From NCBI GenBank assembly GCA_028822155.1, contig JAPKEJ010000001.1, positions 62,001 through 126,000 of the forward strand: 64,000 nt of DNA. Direction: 5' to 3'. Positions 10,763-19,831 of this stretch are shown in pieces (position 1 is the stretch's first letter; every line of letters begins with the position of its first letter). The notes under the pieces were generated by a model. That model saw only the letters and a program-made list of their open reading frames with translations, had not been told where the DNA came from and did not search any database. The DNA is from Porticoccaceae bacterium. GTDB lineage: Bacteria; Pseudomonadota; Gammaproteobacteria; Pseudomonadales; Porticoccaceae. The translations under genes and the position numbers were made by a program.

Positions 10763-11482
10763 TTATTGGGCAAGCGCCATCTGTTGCACTCGCACCAAAT
10801 CTGCTATTCCTTTTTTCGCTAAATCTAACATGGTAGTTAACTCTTCACCACTAAAAGGCGCCGCTTCAGCTGTACCCTGCACCTCAATAAAGCCACCCTC
10901 ACTGTTCATCACCACATTCATGTCGGTTTCAGCATTAGAGTCCTCCGCATAATCCAAATCTAGCACAGCTTCGCCTTTGTAGACCCCTACTGATACAGAG
11001 GCTATCATCGAGACTAAAGGGTCACCCGTGATGCGCTTGCTGCGCTGTAAATGACGGATAGCATCAACTAGAGCAACACAGGCCCCGGTAATCGATGCAG
11101 TTCGAGTACCCCCATCAGCCTGGATCACATCGCAATCGATATTAATGGTGTGTTCACCCAATTCTTTTAGGTCAACCGCCGCACGCAGGGAGCGACCTAT
11201 TAAGCGCTGAATCTCTTGGGTGCGTCCGCTTTGCTTACCTCGCGCCGCTTCACGACCCATGCGACTATTAGTTGAGCGTGGCAACATACCATATTCAGCG
11301 GTTACCCAGCCTTCACCTTTTCCTCTTAAAAACCTCGGAACCCCTTGCTCAACACTCGCGGTACAAATCACCTTGGTGTTACCAAATTCAACCAATACCG
11401 AGCCTTCGGCGTGGCAGGTAAAATCGCGAGTAATCTTTACTTGGCGCAGTTGTTCAGGCCTTCGGCCGCTGGGTCTGGTCAT
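10763..11482 (-). CDS. rph: Ribonuclease PH
   Basis: A 239-residue phosphorolytic 3'-exoribonuclease that trims tRNA 3' ends. [53 protein letters not shown] and [19 protein letters not shown] are all family blocks, and the length equals that of E. coli RNase PH before its K-12 frameshift. It heads the rph-pyrE operon and is divergent from yicC across 117 bp. Confidence 0.97.
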   Translation of the reverse strand: MTRPSGRRPEQLRQVKITRDFTCHAEGSVLVEFGNTKVICTASVEQGVPRFLRGKGEGWVTAEYGMLPRSTNSRMGREAARGKQSGRTQEIQRLIGRSLRAAVDLKELGEHTINIDCDVIQADGGTRTASITGACVALVDAIRHLQRSKRITGDPLVSMIASVSVGVYKGEAVLDLDYAEDSNAETDMNVVMNSEGGFIEVQGTAEAAPFSGEELTTMLDLAKKGIADLVRVQQMALAQ

Positions 11483-11599
11483 AATGTGGTTCCTAGAGAG
11501 TGTTGATGAATAAAATCTGGCGGAATTGTAGCAAATCTAACACCCGCGTGGCCGCCTTTGTTACCATAACAGCACTTAATACCCTCTATTGGAGATACT

Positions 11600-12463
11600 A
11601 TGCCCCGCAGCATGACCGCATTTGCCAGAAATACCATCGACTTTCCCTGGGGCTCCGTGACCTGTGAACTTCGCTCAGTCAATCATCGCTTTCTAGAAAC
11701 AAGTTTTAGACTACCTGAAACTGTGCGAGAAATTGAAATGCCCCTGCGAGAGATAGCGCGTAAAAAACTCACGCGAGGAAAGGTAGATTGCTCAGTGCAA
11801 ATGGCATTTAACAATAGTGATGCCACCATTAACGCCGATCTCAACTTGGCCAAACGCTACATCGACATTGCCGAACAAATTGCTCGCCAAATTGATCAGC
11901 CTGCACCGATATCGCCCCTAGATATTATGCGCTGGCCGGGTATTTTGAAAGATCAGGACATTGAACCCGAAAGTTTACATAAGGCTGCTATCGAGACATT
12001 TAGTGCCACCGTTGATCAACTACTCCAAGGACGGCAGCGCGAGGGCGACAAGTTAGCTGATATTATTGAACAACGGCTAGTAGGCATTGAATCGCAACTT
12101 AAAATTGTAAGAGAAAATCTGCCCGACATATTGGCTCACCAACGCAATCGATTAAACGAAAAACTTCTTGATATGAAAGCTCAACTGGATCAAGACCGTC
12201 TTGAACAAGAGATGGTGATAATTTCTAATCGTGCTGATGTTGATGAGGAGTTGGATCGGCTTGATACACATCTAGCAGAAATTAGAAGGGTACTAACAAG
12301 TCACGAACCTATTGGCCGACGCTTAGACTTTTTGATGCAAGAATTGAACCGTGAAGCAAACACCCTTGGCTCTAAATCCATTGCTGGTGTTACCACTCAA
12401 GCATCGGTAGAACTTAAAGTACTCATCGAGCAAATGCGAGAGCAGATTCAAAATATTGAGTAG
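11600..12463 (+). CDS. yicC: YicC family endoribonuclease
   Basis: A 287-residue protein, the same length as E. coli YicC. It begins SMTAFARNTIDFPWGSVTCE and carries ELRSVNHRFLETSFRLPE; the C-terminal DUF1732 part has ISNRADVDEELDRLDTHL and RRLDFLMQELNREANTLGSK. YicC-type proteins are reported endoribonucleases acting on small RNAs. It is placed next to rph as in many gammaproteobacteria. Confidence 0.93.
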   Translation: MPRSMTAFARNTIDFPWGSVTCELRSVNHRFLETSFRLPETVREIEMPLREIARKKLTRGKVDCSVQMAFNNSDATINADLNLAKRYIDIAEQIARQIDQPAPISPLDIMRWPGILKDQDIEPESLHKAAIETFSATVDQLLQGRQREGDKLADIIEQRLVGIESQLKIVRENLPDILAHQRNRLNEKLLDMKAQLDQDRLEQEMVIISNRADVDEELDRLDTHLAEIRRVLTSHEPIGRRLDFLMQELNREANTLGSKSIAGVTTQASVELKVLIEQMREQIQNIE

Positions 12464-12491
12464 TCTTAAGCGACACTTTTGACTAATTAGT

Positions 12492-12713
12492 CTAGAGCTT
12501 CTCTAAATAACCATGATCTACCATACAATCTGAATAACTTATCGGGTTAGGATCACCGTAAGTTATCTGTTCAGCTGCTGGGATATGGTTGACCGCAGAT
12601 CGGCATAGATTATCAACGTATGCTTGGGCTTCTCCAGGGGTGAGCTCCTTATAAGCACAGCTAGATGTTAGGACAAGGGCAGTAGCCACACATAAGATAG
12701 TACGATTATTCAT
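12492..12713 (-). CDS. Small putative lipoprotein
   Basis: A 73-residue protein with a hydrophobic signal segment ending in the lipobox-like LTSSC, with lipidation predicted at Cys19. The mature part holds two more Cys (NLCRSAVN and YSDCMVDHGY), which could form a disulfide. AAAGG stands 10 bases upstream of the ATG. The family is not recognised and no function is inferred. Confidence 0.6.
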   Translation of the reverse strand: MNNRTILCVATALVLTSSCAYKELTPGEAQAYVDNLCRSAVNHIPAAEQITYGDPNPISYSDCMVDHGYLEKL

Positions 12714-12729
12714 GATTTGAGCCTTTGCT

Positions 12730-12758
12730 ATAACTAAGCCCCTCGGGGGCTTTGTTAT
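12730..12758. terminator. Hairpin between lipoprotein and thioesterase genes
   Basis: ATAAC, T, AAGCCCC, loop TCG, GGGGCTT, T, GTTAT: a 12-bp stem with one T-T mismatch, followed on the + strand by a short T-rich tail. Both flanking genes read leftward, so it probably ends the thioesterase transcript, although the better T tail is on the other strand. Confidence 0.5.
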
Positions 12759-12791
12759 TTTAAATCTTCCTGCTAATCATAATGTCGATTA

Positions 12792-13247
12792 CTACATCAA
12801 ATTAGAAAAGTCCTTAACAACGTAGTCTCCATCCGCTTCGGCTACTACCTTGCCGGCAGTGTCTTTTATTACAATATGAAGCGTATAGGCAAAGCGGCCC
12901 GTGTCTTCCAGCGCCGCTTTCATGGCCAACGCATCAGCCGGACTAAATTCTGTCTCAGCAGTAATATCTGTCATCGCCGGACGCAAAAACTTAATATTTA
13001 GCCCAGCAATCACTGGCTGATACTTGGGGTCATCAAGGTTATGTGCTGCAATTAAACCGCCCAGATATTCAGCGGTCATCCAAATTGGGCCGGCATGAAA
13101 TATGTTCACGTGGTTCTTTGTATTGTCATTTAAAGGAGTACGTGATCGGTAGATACCATCTTCGATACTTTCAACCTGTAATCCCAAGAAGGTATAGATG
13201 GGGCAGGCTTCATGAGCTGCCTGCTGATAGTGTCTTTTTAAGTCCAT
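12792..13247 (-). CDS. Hotdog-fold thioesterase-like protein (DUF4442/YiiD_C type)
   Basis: A 151-residue single hotdog domain. The pattern NHVNIFHAGPIWMTAEYLGG in the first half, then LNIKFLRPAMTDITAETEF and the closing VVAEADGDYVVKD, fits PaaI/DUF4442-like thioesterases of acyl-CoA type. HAG at the start of the central helix is in the usual catalytic position. The substrate is unknown. It stands alone between the P450 and the small lipoprotein, all leftward but separated by more than 75 bp. Confidence 0.72.
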   Translation of the reverse strand: MDLKRHYQQAAHEACPIYTFLGLQVESIEDGIYRSRTPLNDNTKNHVNIFHAGPIWMTAEYLGGLIAAHNLDDPKYQPVIAGLNIKFLRPAMTDITAETEFSPADALAMKAALEDTGRFAYTLHIVIKDTAGKVVAEADGDYVVKDFSNLM

Positions 13248-13390
13248 GCTCTGTTCTCGCTGCCTTTATGTTGTAAGAATTCTTGAAGGTGAAGATCTAG
13301 TCTAACCTACATTTAAGATCAACGTGAACTGGCCTATTTTGGAGGGCAAGGCTTGCATCACCGTTCCAGTGCTTAAATCTATACCTTTTA

Positions 13391-14743
13391 TTATCGCCGC
13401 CTAATTGTGATCGGTAATCCATCGGTAGGCTTAGAGATCGGGGACTGCTGAACAGGCATTTTATAATCTTTGCCCACAGTCCAGCGATAATTTTTTAACA
13501 TTTCAAACATCACTAGCTTAATTTGCATCTCTGCAAAATGAAGGCCAATGCACATATGGGCACCCCCACTAAAAGGGATCCAGCTATATGCATTACGCTT
13601 GTGTTCCTTCCGTTCGTCACTAAAGCGTAATGGGTCAAAATGCTCGGGATTATCCCAGTAAGCCTTAGAGTGATGAGTGTGGATAGGATAAGTCACGACC
13701 AAGGCGTTCGCGGGAACCATATAGCCTTGGAATTCAAAGGATGTGTTACTAAATTTTGGTAATGTTGAAAGCGGAGGATAAAGTCTAAGTGCTTCTTTCA
13801 TCACCCAGCCAGTCTCAACCATTTTGCTAAGATCATTGGATGACGGCGTATCAACACTTAAACCCTCTACCTCGGACCATAATCTTTCTTGCCACTCGGG
13901 GTTCTTAGCCAAAGCATAGGTCATACTTGTCAAGGCGCTCGTGGTTGTATCGTGAGCCGCCATCATCAGAAAGTTAATATGATCGACAATTTCTTGATCA
14001 GTGTAACCCTGGCCATCTTCATCTGTCGCTCGGCACAATAACGAAAATAGGTCTTGGCCATCGCCTGCACGCTTTTCTGGAATCATCGGCAAAAAGAAAT
14101 CGCACATTGTTTGTCGGGCTCGTATACCCCGCCATAGCAAGGTTCCAGGTAACGCTATGGGCATACGCCACATGGATGCCGCGACCGTAGCCTCAAAAGC
14201 ACGATTGATTTTCGTGGCTTCTGCGCCAAGGTCCATACCGAGAAATACCGTAGCCGCTAAATCCAGAGTCATTTGCTTAATAATGGGATAAACCCGAACT
14301 TCTTTAGGCTTGGTTTCTGACAGCCAACTCCCAACACTCTGAGCTATCTGTGGCGACATTTGTTTAAAATAGCCCTGCATCGCCTTATTTTTAAACCCTG
14401 CCTGCATAAGTCTGCGGTGATAACGATGGTCGTCGCCATCGCGCAGCATTAACCCGTTTGGGAAAACGCGACCAATAATTTGATCCCAAGCTTTTTTATT
14501 GGATAGCACTTGTCCTGGGTTCAACAAGCTCAATCGATTTGCGTCAGCACCGAGCAGGTGGACCACATTCATTTTGCCCACTTTGTGTAGGACCACACTT
14601 CCGTATTTCCGTTCTAAATCCTGAGTGTGCTTGAGCGGGTCAGAATAACTCAACCTAACCAATCGCCAAGACTCTATGAATCCAACTTTTATGGGCCGCA
14701 ATGGCGCTGGAGTAGCGTGAATGTTCAAACCAAGTAGCCTCAC
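13391..14743 (-). CDS. Cytochrome P450
   Basis: A 450-residue soluble P450. The I-helix oxygen-activation motif AAHDTTTSA, the K-helix ExxR in KEALRLYPP, and the heme-binding FSGGAHMCIG with axial Cys398 are all intact, so an active monooxygenase is expected. LMLRDGDDHRYHRRLMQAGF resembles the C-helix region of CYP120/CYP26-like enzymes that act on terpenoid or retinoid-type lipids; this is only a resemblance. The start codon is GTG. No ferredoxin or reductase gene is adjacent. It follows the Xre-type regulator by 29 bp, probably one operon. Confidence 0.92.
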   Translation of the reverse strand: MRLLGLNIHATPAPLRPIKVGFIESWRLVRLSYSDPLKHTQDLERKYGSVVLHKVGKMNVVHLLGADANRLSLLNPGQVLSNKKAWDQIIGRVFPNGLMLRDGDDHRYHRRLMQAGFKNKAMQGYFKQMSPQIAQSVGSWLSETKPKEVRVYPIIKQMTLDLAATVFLGMDLGAEATKINRAFEATVAASMWRMPIALPGTLLWRGIRARQTMCDFFLPMIPEKRAGDGQDLFSLLCRATDEDGQGYTDQEIVDHINFLMMAAHDTTTSALTSMTYALAKNPEWQERLWSEVEGLSVDTPSSNDLSKMVETGWVMKEALRLYPPLSTLPKFSNTSFEFQGYMVPANALVVTYPIHTHHSKAYWDNPEHFDPLRFSDERKEHKRNAYSWIPFSGGAHMCIGLHFAEMQIKLVMFEMLKNYRWTVGKDYKMPVQQSPISKPTDGLPITIRRR

Positions 14744-14772
14744 TTATCTTTTTATTTCATCGAAAAATTCGA

Positions 14773-14982
14773 TTACTCAGGATAAATGGAATCTACTGGA
14801 ATACCTAAGTATTTCGCCAATCTTTGCATATTAGAACGCCGCGGGGTTTCCACAGTGCCTTTAGCAACACGATTTACAAAAGACTGAGATACTCCAGCCT
14901 CCCGAGCAAGCATTGACTGGCTAAGATTTCGGGTCGTCATTATACGTCCAAGAGGGGTGTTATGAGCAGGGGTCTTCATCAT
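14773..14982 (-). CDS. Small Xre/Cro-type HTH regulator
   Basis: A 69-residue protein that is almost all helix-turn-helix: LGRIMTTRNLSQSMLAREAG, VSQSFVNRVAKG, then MQRLAKYLGIPVDSIYPE. SQSMLAREAGVSQSFVNRV is the HTH core. AAGGA lies 13 bases upstream of the first ATG. It precedes the P450 gene by 29 bp, suggesting local control of that gene or autoregulation. It resembles phage-like Cro repressors in size but no phage gene is nearby. Confidence 0.8.
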   Translation of the reverse strand: MMKTPAHNTPLGRIMTTRNLSQSMLAREAGVSQSFVNRVAKGTVETPRRSNMQRLAKYLGIPVDSIYPE

Positions 14983-15112
14983 GCTGAATGTCCATCCTTT
15001 TACAATCTAGTTAACACGACAAGCATCGCAATTCCTTCACATCTAAAACCAAAACTGGTGGGAAAGCAGCTTATTTGACATAATTGAAGTGCAGAAGTCC
15101 TTTCTTATTAGG

Positions 15113-15128
15113 GAAGCGATAACGCTTC
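15113..15128. promoter_or_regulatory. Short inverted repeat between the Xre and nuclease genes
   Basis: GAAGCG, ATAA, CGCTTC is a perfect 6-bp inverted repeat with a 4-base centre, placed just before a TAATAT (15131-15136) that could be a -10 element for the nuclease gene. It is a plausible operator, perhaps for the small Xre protein; function is inferred only. Confidence 0.3.
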
Positions 15129-15196
15129 TGTAATATACACTTTCGCATAGATTGTAATGAATTTGCATAGAGATGTAAACAATTAGGGGGTTCACG

Positions 15197-16015
15197 CTGC
15201 GATCGACGTATTTGGGTATTTACACTCTTCTTCTGGCCCTAGCCCTATGTAGCTCTGCGGCATCTGGGTTCGGTGTGAATGCGCATAAAATCATCACTCA
15301 AATTACCGAAAACCATCTAACCGACACCACTACAAAAGCGATCGCAGAGCTTACCGGAGATGCTGATTTAATCAGCCTCGTGCTATGGCCTGACCGGATT
15401 CGCTACGTTTCTGGTTATCAAAAATCTGCGCAATGGCATTATGTTAATATCGCAGACGATGGACGGCTAGATGAAATTGAGCATGTCCCAGGCGGCGACA
15501 TTCTGACAGCAATAAAGCGCTTTCATGGGCAATTGACTGAGAGCGGAGTAGCTAAGAACAAAAAAATAGAAGCACTCCGCTTTTTTATGCATTTTGTTCA
15601 AGACCTCCATCAGCCGCTGCATGTTGGCCTGCAAGCCGACAGAGGCGGTAATGGTATTGCGGTTCAATGGTTTAAAGCGACTAAAACAAAAAATCTACAT
15701 TGGGTTTGGGACACAGGAATAATCGCAACAAAAAAATTAACAATTGAACAATATGTGCAGTTGCTCGATCAAGTATCCCCGCAGAAAATACAGGAATGGA
15801 GCAACAGCGAGCTTCTAGACTGGGCCGAAGAATCCAAGACTCTGCGGAAGCAGGTATATAATTTTAGTCCTGAAAAACACTACCGAACAGTGACTATAGG
15901 GCAGATCTATGTTGATAGGAATATAGCGCACATTGAAGAACGCTTGGTTATGGCTGGCATTCGGTTGGCGGAGCGATTAAACAAAATTTTTGATGCGAAC
16001 CATTTAGGCCACTAA
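15197..16015 (+). CDS. Secreted S1/P1-type nuclease
   Basis: A zinc-dependent nuclease of the S1/P1 family, 272 residues from CTG. Zinc ligands are visible: NAHKI near the mature N-terminus, WPDRIR, AQWHYVNI, the dense MHFVQDLHQPLHVG, and NLHWVWDTGI. These enzymes degrade single-stranded DNA and RNA and remove 3'-phosphates outside the cytoplasm. The mature end begins at about GFG, where the family usually has Trp. No ATG is available. A TTG at 15212 has no ribosome site at proper distance, while CTG 15197 has AGGGGG 6 bases upstream and adds an Arg to the signal peptide, so CTG is preferred. Confidence 0.85.
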   Translation: MRSTYLGIYTLLLALALCSSAASGFGVNAHKIITQITENHLTDTTTKAIAELTGDADLISLVLWPDRIRYVSGYQKSAQWHYVNIADDGRLDEIEHVPGGDILTAIKRFHGQLTESGVAKNKKIEALRFFMHFVQDLHQPLHVGLQADRGGNGIAVQWFKATKTKNLHWVWDTGIIATKKLTIEQYVQLLDQVSPQKIQEWSNSELLDWAEESKTLRKQVYNFSPEKHYRTVTIGQIYVDRNIAHIEERLVMAGIRLAERLNKIFDANHLGH

Positions 16016-16113
16016 TTTTAGTACACTCTCTCTCTGAGGTAGATAAATCTTTGACAAGGCAATATAGTTCTAAAATAATTTAGTGGTTTTAACAATACCG
16101 GATTAAATTCATC

Positions 16114-16722
16114 ATGAAGCAAGGCACACTGTTTATTATTTCCGCTCCCTCAGGTGCGGGGAAAACCAGTTTAGTTGGCGAAATTCTGAGTCGCGGCGAT
16201 AACATTCAAGCCTCGGTTTCCCATACCACTAGAGAGCGCCGCCCAGGTGAAAAAGATGGCGTTAACTATCACTTCATCTCGCAATCTGAATTCTTAAAAA
16301 TGGTAGGCGATAACTCATTCCTTGAGCATGCTGAAGTCTTCGGCAACCATTACGGCACTTCAGAGCGTTGGGTAAAAATGACACTAGAACTAGGCATTGA
16401 CGTCATTCTAGAAATAGACTGGCAGGGAGCGGAACAAGCACGAAAGTACTTCCCCAGCAGTCAAAGTATTTTTATCCTACCGCCGTCTAAGCAAGCACTC
16501 CGCGAACGGCTGACGCTCAGAGGGCAAGATAATCTGGAGGTCATAGATCGTCGCATTGCCGCAGCAACACAAGAAATGGTTCACCATATAGACGCTGACT
16601 ACCTAATAATTAATGATAATTTTGAGACTGCACGAGCGCAGCTTGAGTCAATTATAACCGCGCAACGATGCAGGCTCTCTGCTACAGATCACCAGGATCT
16701 GCTGCTCGACCTTTTGTCCTAA
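16114..16722 (+). CDS. gmk: Guanylate kinase
   Basis: A 202-residue GMP kinase. The P-loop SAPSGAGKTSLV, the GMP-binding SHTTRERRPGEKDGVNYHF, and DVILEIDWQGAEQARKYFP are all canonical. It converts GMP to GDP and so also limits the GTP pool used for (p)ppGpp by the SpoT encoded just downstream. The gmk-rpoZ-spoT order is the gammaproteobacterial standard. A 178-bp gap before rpoZ probably contains a separate rpoZ promoter. Confidence 0.97.
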   Translation: MKQGTLFIISAPSGAGKTSLVGEILSRGDNIQASVSHTTRERRPGEKDGVNYHFISQSEFLKMVGDNSFLEHAEVFGNHYGTSERWVKMTLELGIDVILEIDWQGAEQARKYFPSSQSIFILPPSKQALRERLTLRGQDNLEVIDRRIAAATQEMVHHIDADYLIINDNFETARAQLESIITAQRCRLSATDHQDLLLDLLS

Positions 16723-16900
16723 TATCACTGTTGCTCGCTTTTTCCCGACAACCCTTCTTAAAGTTCAATATTTGCTTTGAAAACTTAACAATAGATTTAT
16801 TGTCGTAACGCCTATGTTTAGGTAAACTGGGGGGCTGGGCAACGAAATGTTGCAAACACTGTTTCAATTAATTTATTAATTACCAAGGTCGGCACATAAG

Positions 16901-17188
16901 ATGGCTCGTATTACAGTAGAAGATTGTTTAGATCACGTTGATAACCGCTTTGAATTAGTCATGGTTGGCTCCAAACGTGCGCGTCAAATCGCGGTCGAAG
17001 GTCGTCCTGCATTGGTCGATGAAGAAAATGATAAGCCTACCGTTATCGCTCTGCGCGAAATTGAGCAGGGGTTAATTACTGCTGATATTCTCACCGAAAT
17101 TCCGCAAGAATATGAAATCATCGATGCCGAGGCCGTCGCAGAATTAGAAGCGGCTGCAGCCGAAGCGCCTAAAGAACCCGCTATTTAA
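16901..17188 (+). CDS. rpoZ: RNA polymerase omega subunit
   Basis: A 95-residue protein starting [20 protein letters not shown], the invariant omega opening, followed by [12 protein letters not shown] and [15 protein letters not shown]. Omega assists beta-prime folding and forms one (p)ppGpp site on RNA polymerase, in keeping with its linkage to spoT. The Ala/Glu-rich tail is variable in the family. Confidence 0.97.
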   Translation: MARITVEDCLDHVDNRFELVMVGSKRARQIAVEGRPALVDEENDKPTVIALREIEQGLITADILTEIPQEYEIIDAEAVAELEAAAAEAPKEPAI

Positions 17189-17223
17189 CGCTCAACCTAG
17201 GAGTTGGGGAGGGCTGCAACACA

Positions 17224-19338
17224 GTGCTAGATGGACTGACAAATAAGCTCTCCTCATACCTCGACCCCAAAGAGATTGATCGGGTAAAGCGCGCGTACCA
17301 CTTCTCTGAGAAGTGCCATCTTGGCCAAATGCGTCAAAGTGGCGACCCCTATATTACCCACCCTTTAGCTGTTGCGAATATTCTCGCAGATATGCGTATG
17401 GATCATGAAAGCCTCATCGCTGGATTGCTGCATGATGTTATTGAAGATACTGGCGTCACCAAGGGCCAAATTAGCCGCCGCTTTGGTCGTACTGTTGCAG
17501 ATTTAGTTGATGGTGTCAGTAAACTAAGTGAGGTCGAGTCTGCCTCACGAGCTGAACAGCAAGCGGAAAGCTTTCAAAAGATGACTTTGGCAATGTCCAG
17601 AGATATCCGGGTTATGCTGGTTAAACTCGCAGATCGGCTGCACAACATGCGCACTCTAGGCGTCTTATCTCCTGAAAAACGCCGTCGTATCGCGCGAGAA
17701 ACCTTAGAAATATATGCGCCCATAGCGCAACGCCTTGGCATTAACGATATTCGCTTAGAATTTGAGGATTTAGGCTTTGCGGCCATGTATCCTCTCCGCC
17801 ACCGACGCTTGCGTGAAGCGCTAAAGGCAGCGCGAAAAAACCGCAAAGAAGTCGTTTCCGAGATCCACCAATCGATTGAAATGCGCCTGGAACGAGAGTC
17901 AGTGCCAACGACAGTTAAAGGTCGAGAAAAACATCTGTGGAGCATCTATTTAAAGATGCGCGAAAAGAAGAAATCGTTTCGCGATATTATGGACGTATTC
18001 GCTTTTAGATTGGTCGTAGATAACGTTGATGACTGCTATAAAACCTTAGGCATAATGCACAACATCTACAAGCCTGTACCGGGAGAATTTAAAGACTATA
18101 TCGCTATTCCCAAGGCTAACGGATATCAGTCATTGCATACTGTGTTAGTTGGAATGCATGGTGTGTTAATCGAGGTCCAAATCCGTACTAAAGAAATGGA
18201 AGCGATGGCTAATTTCGGTATTGCCGCCCATTGGGAATATAAATCGGGGAATAATCATGTTCAAGTTAGTCAAAGAAGGGCTGCACGATGGGTGCAAGGT
18301 CTGCTTGACATGCAAAAACAAGCAGGCGATTCCTTAGAATTCCTAGAGCACGTTAAAGCTGATTTATTTCCAGATGAAGTGTATGTATTTTCGCCAAAAG
18401 GTGAGATTGTTGAACTTCCTTCTGGAGCGACACCGGTAGATTTCGCGTACTCGGTTCACACTGGTGTAGGCGACAGTTGCATTGCATGCCATGTGGATGG
18501 AGAACTAACACCGCTATCCGAACCACTAAAAAGCGGACAAAAAGTTGAAATCATCAGTGGCAGTGGGGCGCAGCCCAATCCTAACTGGTTAAACTTTGTG
18601 GTCACAGCTAAGGCTAGAAGTGCCATTCGCCATTTCTTAAAGAATCAGCAACATGATGAATCGGTAGATCTAGGTAAGCGATTATTAGATCAAGCACTTA
18701 GCAACCTAGGCGCTAGCTACAAACAGCTGAAAAAATCTCAAATTAAACGCTTATTAAAGGAAACGGGTGCCTCTACATTTGAGTACGTACTACAACAGAT
18801 TGGCTTAGGTAATCGAGTTCCCTTTGCGGTGGCAAACCTATTAGTACCCGCCAGCAAACGCAAGATTTCAGATGACAAGAAAAATTCAAATCTTCCAGTC
18901 GTAATTGATGCTTCCGAGGGTCTTATTGTTCAGTATGCTCGGTGCTGTCATCCTATTCCGGGCGACCCTATACTTGGACATATGACCCCTGGTAAAGGTC
19001 TGGTTATACACCTGGAATCTTGCCGTAATCTGAAAGAAATACGCTTGAACCCAGAAAAATGCATGCCACTGGTATGGTCCTCGGTAGTAAAGGGTGAATT
19101 CGCGGTTGAGTTAAAAGTGGAACTCACCCCAGAACGAGGTTTTATTGCTGCGCTGGCGTCACGAATGACAGAGGAAGATGCCACCATTGAGCATATTAGC
19201 GTCAATGAGAAAGATGCCTTCACCACAATAGTCGATGTAATCCTAACGGTAAGAGACAGAATTCATCTAGCCGATATCATGCGTAGAGCACGAAGCTTGA
19301 AGCCAGTCCGTCGCGTTTATCGAGTCAGAAACAAATAA
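17224..19338 (+). CDS. spoT: Bifunctional (p)ppGpp synthetase/hydrolase
   Basis: A 704-residue RelA/SpoT homologue, GTG start. The N-terminal HD hydrolase domain shows ITHPLAVANIL and AGLLHDVIEDT; the synthetase domain has SFRDIMDVFAFRLVV, KDYIAIPKANGYQSLHT and EVQIRTKEMEAMA. TGS (EVYVFSPKGEIVELPSG), zinc-finger-like CCHPIPGDPILG and ACT regions follow. The HD pair and synthetase residues are intact, so both activities are expected. It follows rpoZ by 35 bp and precedes ridA by 24 bp, one operon. Confidence 0.96.
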   Translation: MLDGLTNKLSSYLDPKEIDRVKRAYHFSEKCHLGQMRQSGDPYITHPLAVANILADMRMDHESLIAGLLHDVIEDTGVTKGQISRRFGRTVADLVDGVSKLSEVESASRAEQQAESFQKMTLAMSRDIRVMLVKLADRLHNMRTLGVLSPEKRRRIARETLEIYAPIAQRLGINDIRLEFEDLGFAAMYPLRHRRLREALKAARKNRKEVVSEIHQSIEMRLERESVPTTVKGREKHLWSIYLKMREKKKSFRDIMDVFAFRLVVDNVDDCYKTLGIMHNIYKPVPGEFKDYIAIPKANGYQSLHTVLVGMHGVLIEVQIRTKEMEAMANFGIAAHWEYKSGNNHVQVSQRRAARWVQGLLDMQKQAGDSLEFLEHVKADLFPDEVYVFSPKGEIVELPSGATPVDFAYSVHTGVGDSCIACHVDGELTPLSEPLKSGQKVEIISGSGAQPNPNWLNFVVTAKARSAIRHFLKNQQHDESVDLGKRLLDQALSNLGASYKQLKKSQIKRLLKETGASTFEYVLQQIGLGNRVPFAVANLLVPASKRKISDDKKNSNLPVVIDASEGLIVQYARCCHPIPGDPILGHMTPGKGLVIHLESCRNLKEIRLNPEKCMPLVWSSVVKGEFAVELKVELTPERGFIAALASRMTEEDATIEHISVNEKDAFTTIVDVILTVRDRIHLADIMRRARSLKPVRRVYRVRNK

Positions 19339-19362
19339 TTTATTTTAAGTAAGGAGTCAACA

Positions 19363-19746
19363 GTGACCAATAAAGCTATTATTCACACAGATCATGCCCC
19401 CGCTGCGATCGGCACTTATTCCCAAGCAGTGAAGGTCAATAATACCGTCTATTTGTCAGGTCAAATTCCTCTTGATCCGGAAACGATGGAACTCGTCAGT
19501 GAGGACATCGCGACTCAAATCACTCAAGTTTTTGATAACTTAACTGCTGTTTGTGAGGCTGCTGGTGGCAGCCTGAGTAATATAGTAAAGCTCAATATAT
19601 TTCTCACCGACCTGAGTCACTTTCCAGTTGTAAATAAAATTATGGGACAGCGTTTCCAAGAGCCATATCCAGCACGAGCGGCGATTGGTGTGCGAGCTCT
19701 GCCGAAAGGTGCTAGCGTCGAGATGGACGGCATTGTCGTTATCTAA
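19363..19746 (+). CDS. ridA: Reactive intermediate/imine deaminase RidA
   Basis: A 127-residue YjgF/RidA protein, GTG start with AAGGAG 6 bases upstream. [20 protein letters not shown] and the active Arg in [16 protein letters not shown] mark the catalytic RidA subgroup, which hydrolyses the 2-aminoacrylate imine released by PLP enzymes. It sits directly after spoT, as in Pseudomonas. Confidence 0.95.
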   Translation: MTNKAIIHTDHAPAAIGTYSQAVKVNNTVYLSGQIPLDPETMELVSEDIATQITQVFDNLTAVCEAAGGSLSNIVKLNIFLTDLSHFPVVNKIMGQRFQEPYPARAAIGVRALPKGASVEMDGIVVI

Positions 19747-19831
19747 CTTAGGCTCTTTTTATTAATTAGGACTTGATAGTATTCAGCTAATTAGTGACTT
19801 ACATCACGAGGTTGTAAAATAGAGGAAACAA

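Noticed and set aside
14773-14982. Antitoxin of a toxin-antitoxin pair
   Set aside because: The HTH protein is Xre-like, but its operon partner is a complete P450 and no toxin-like frame is adjacent.
15075-15104. Consensus TTGACA as the -35 of the nuclease gene
   Set aside because: No acceptable -10 occurs 16-18 bases downstream.
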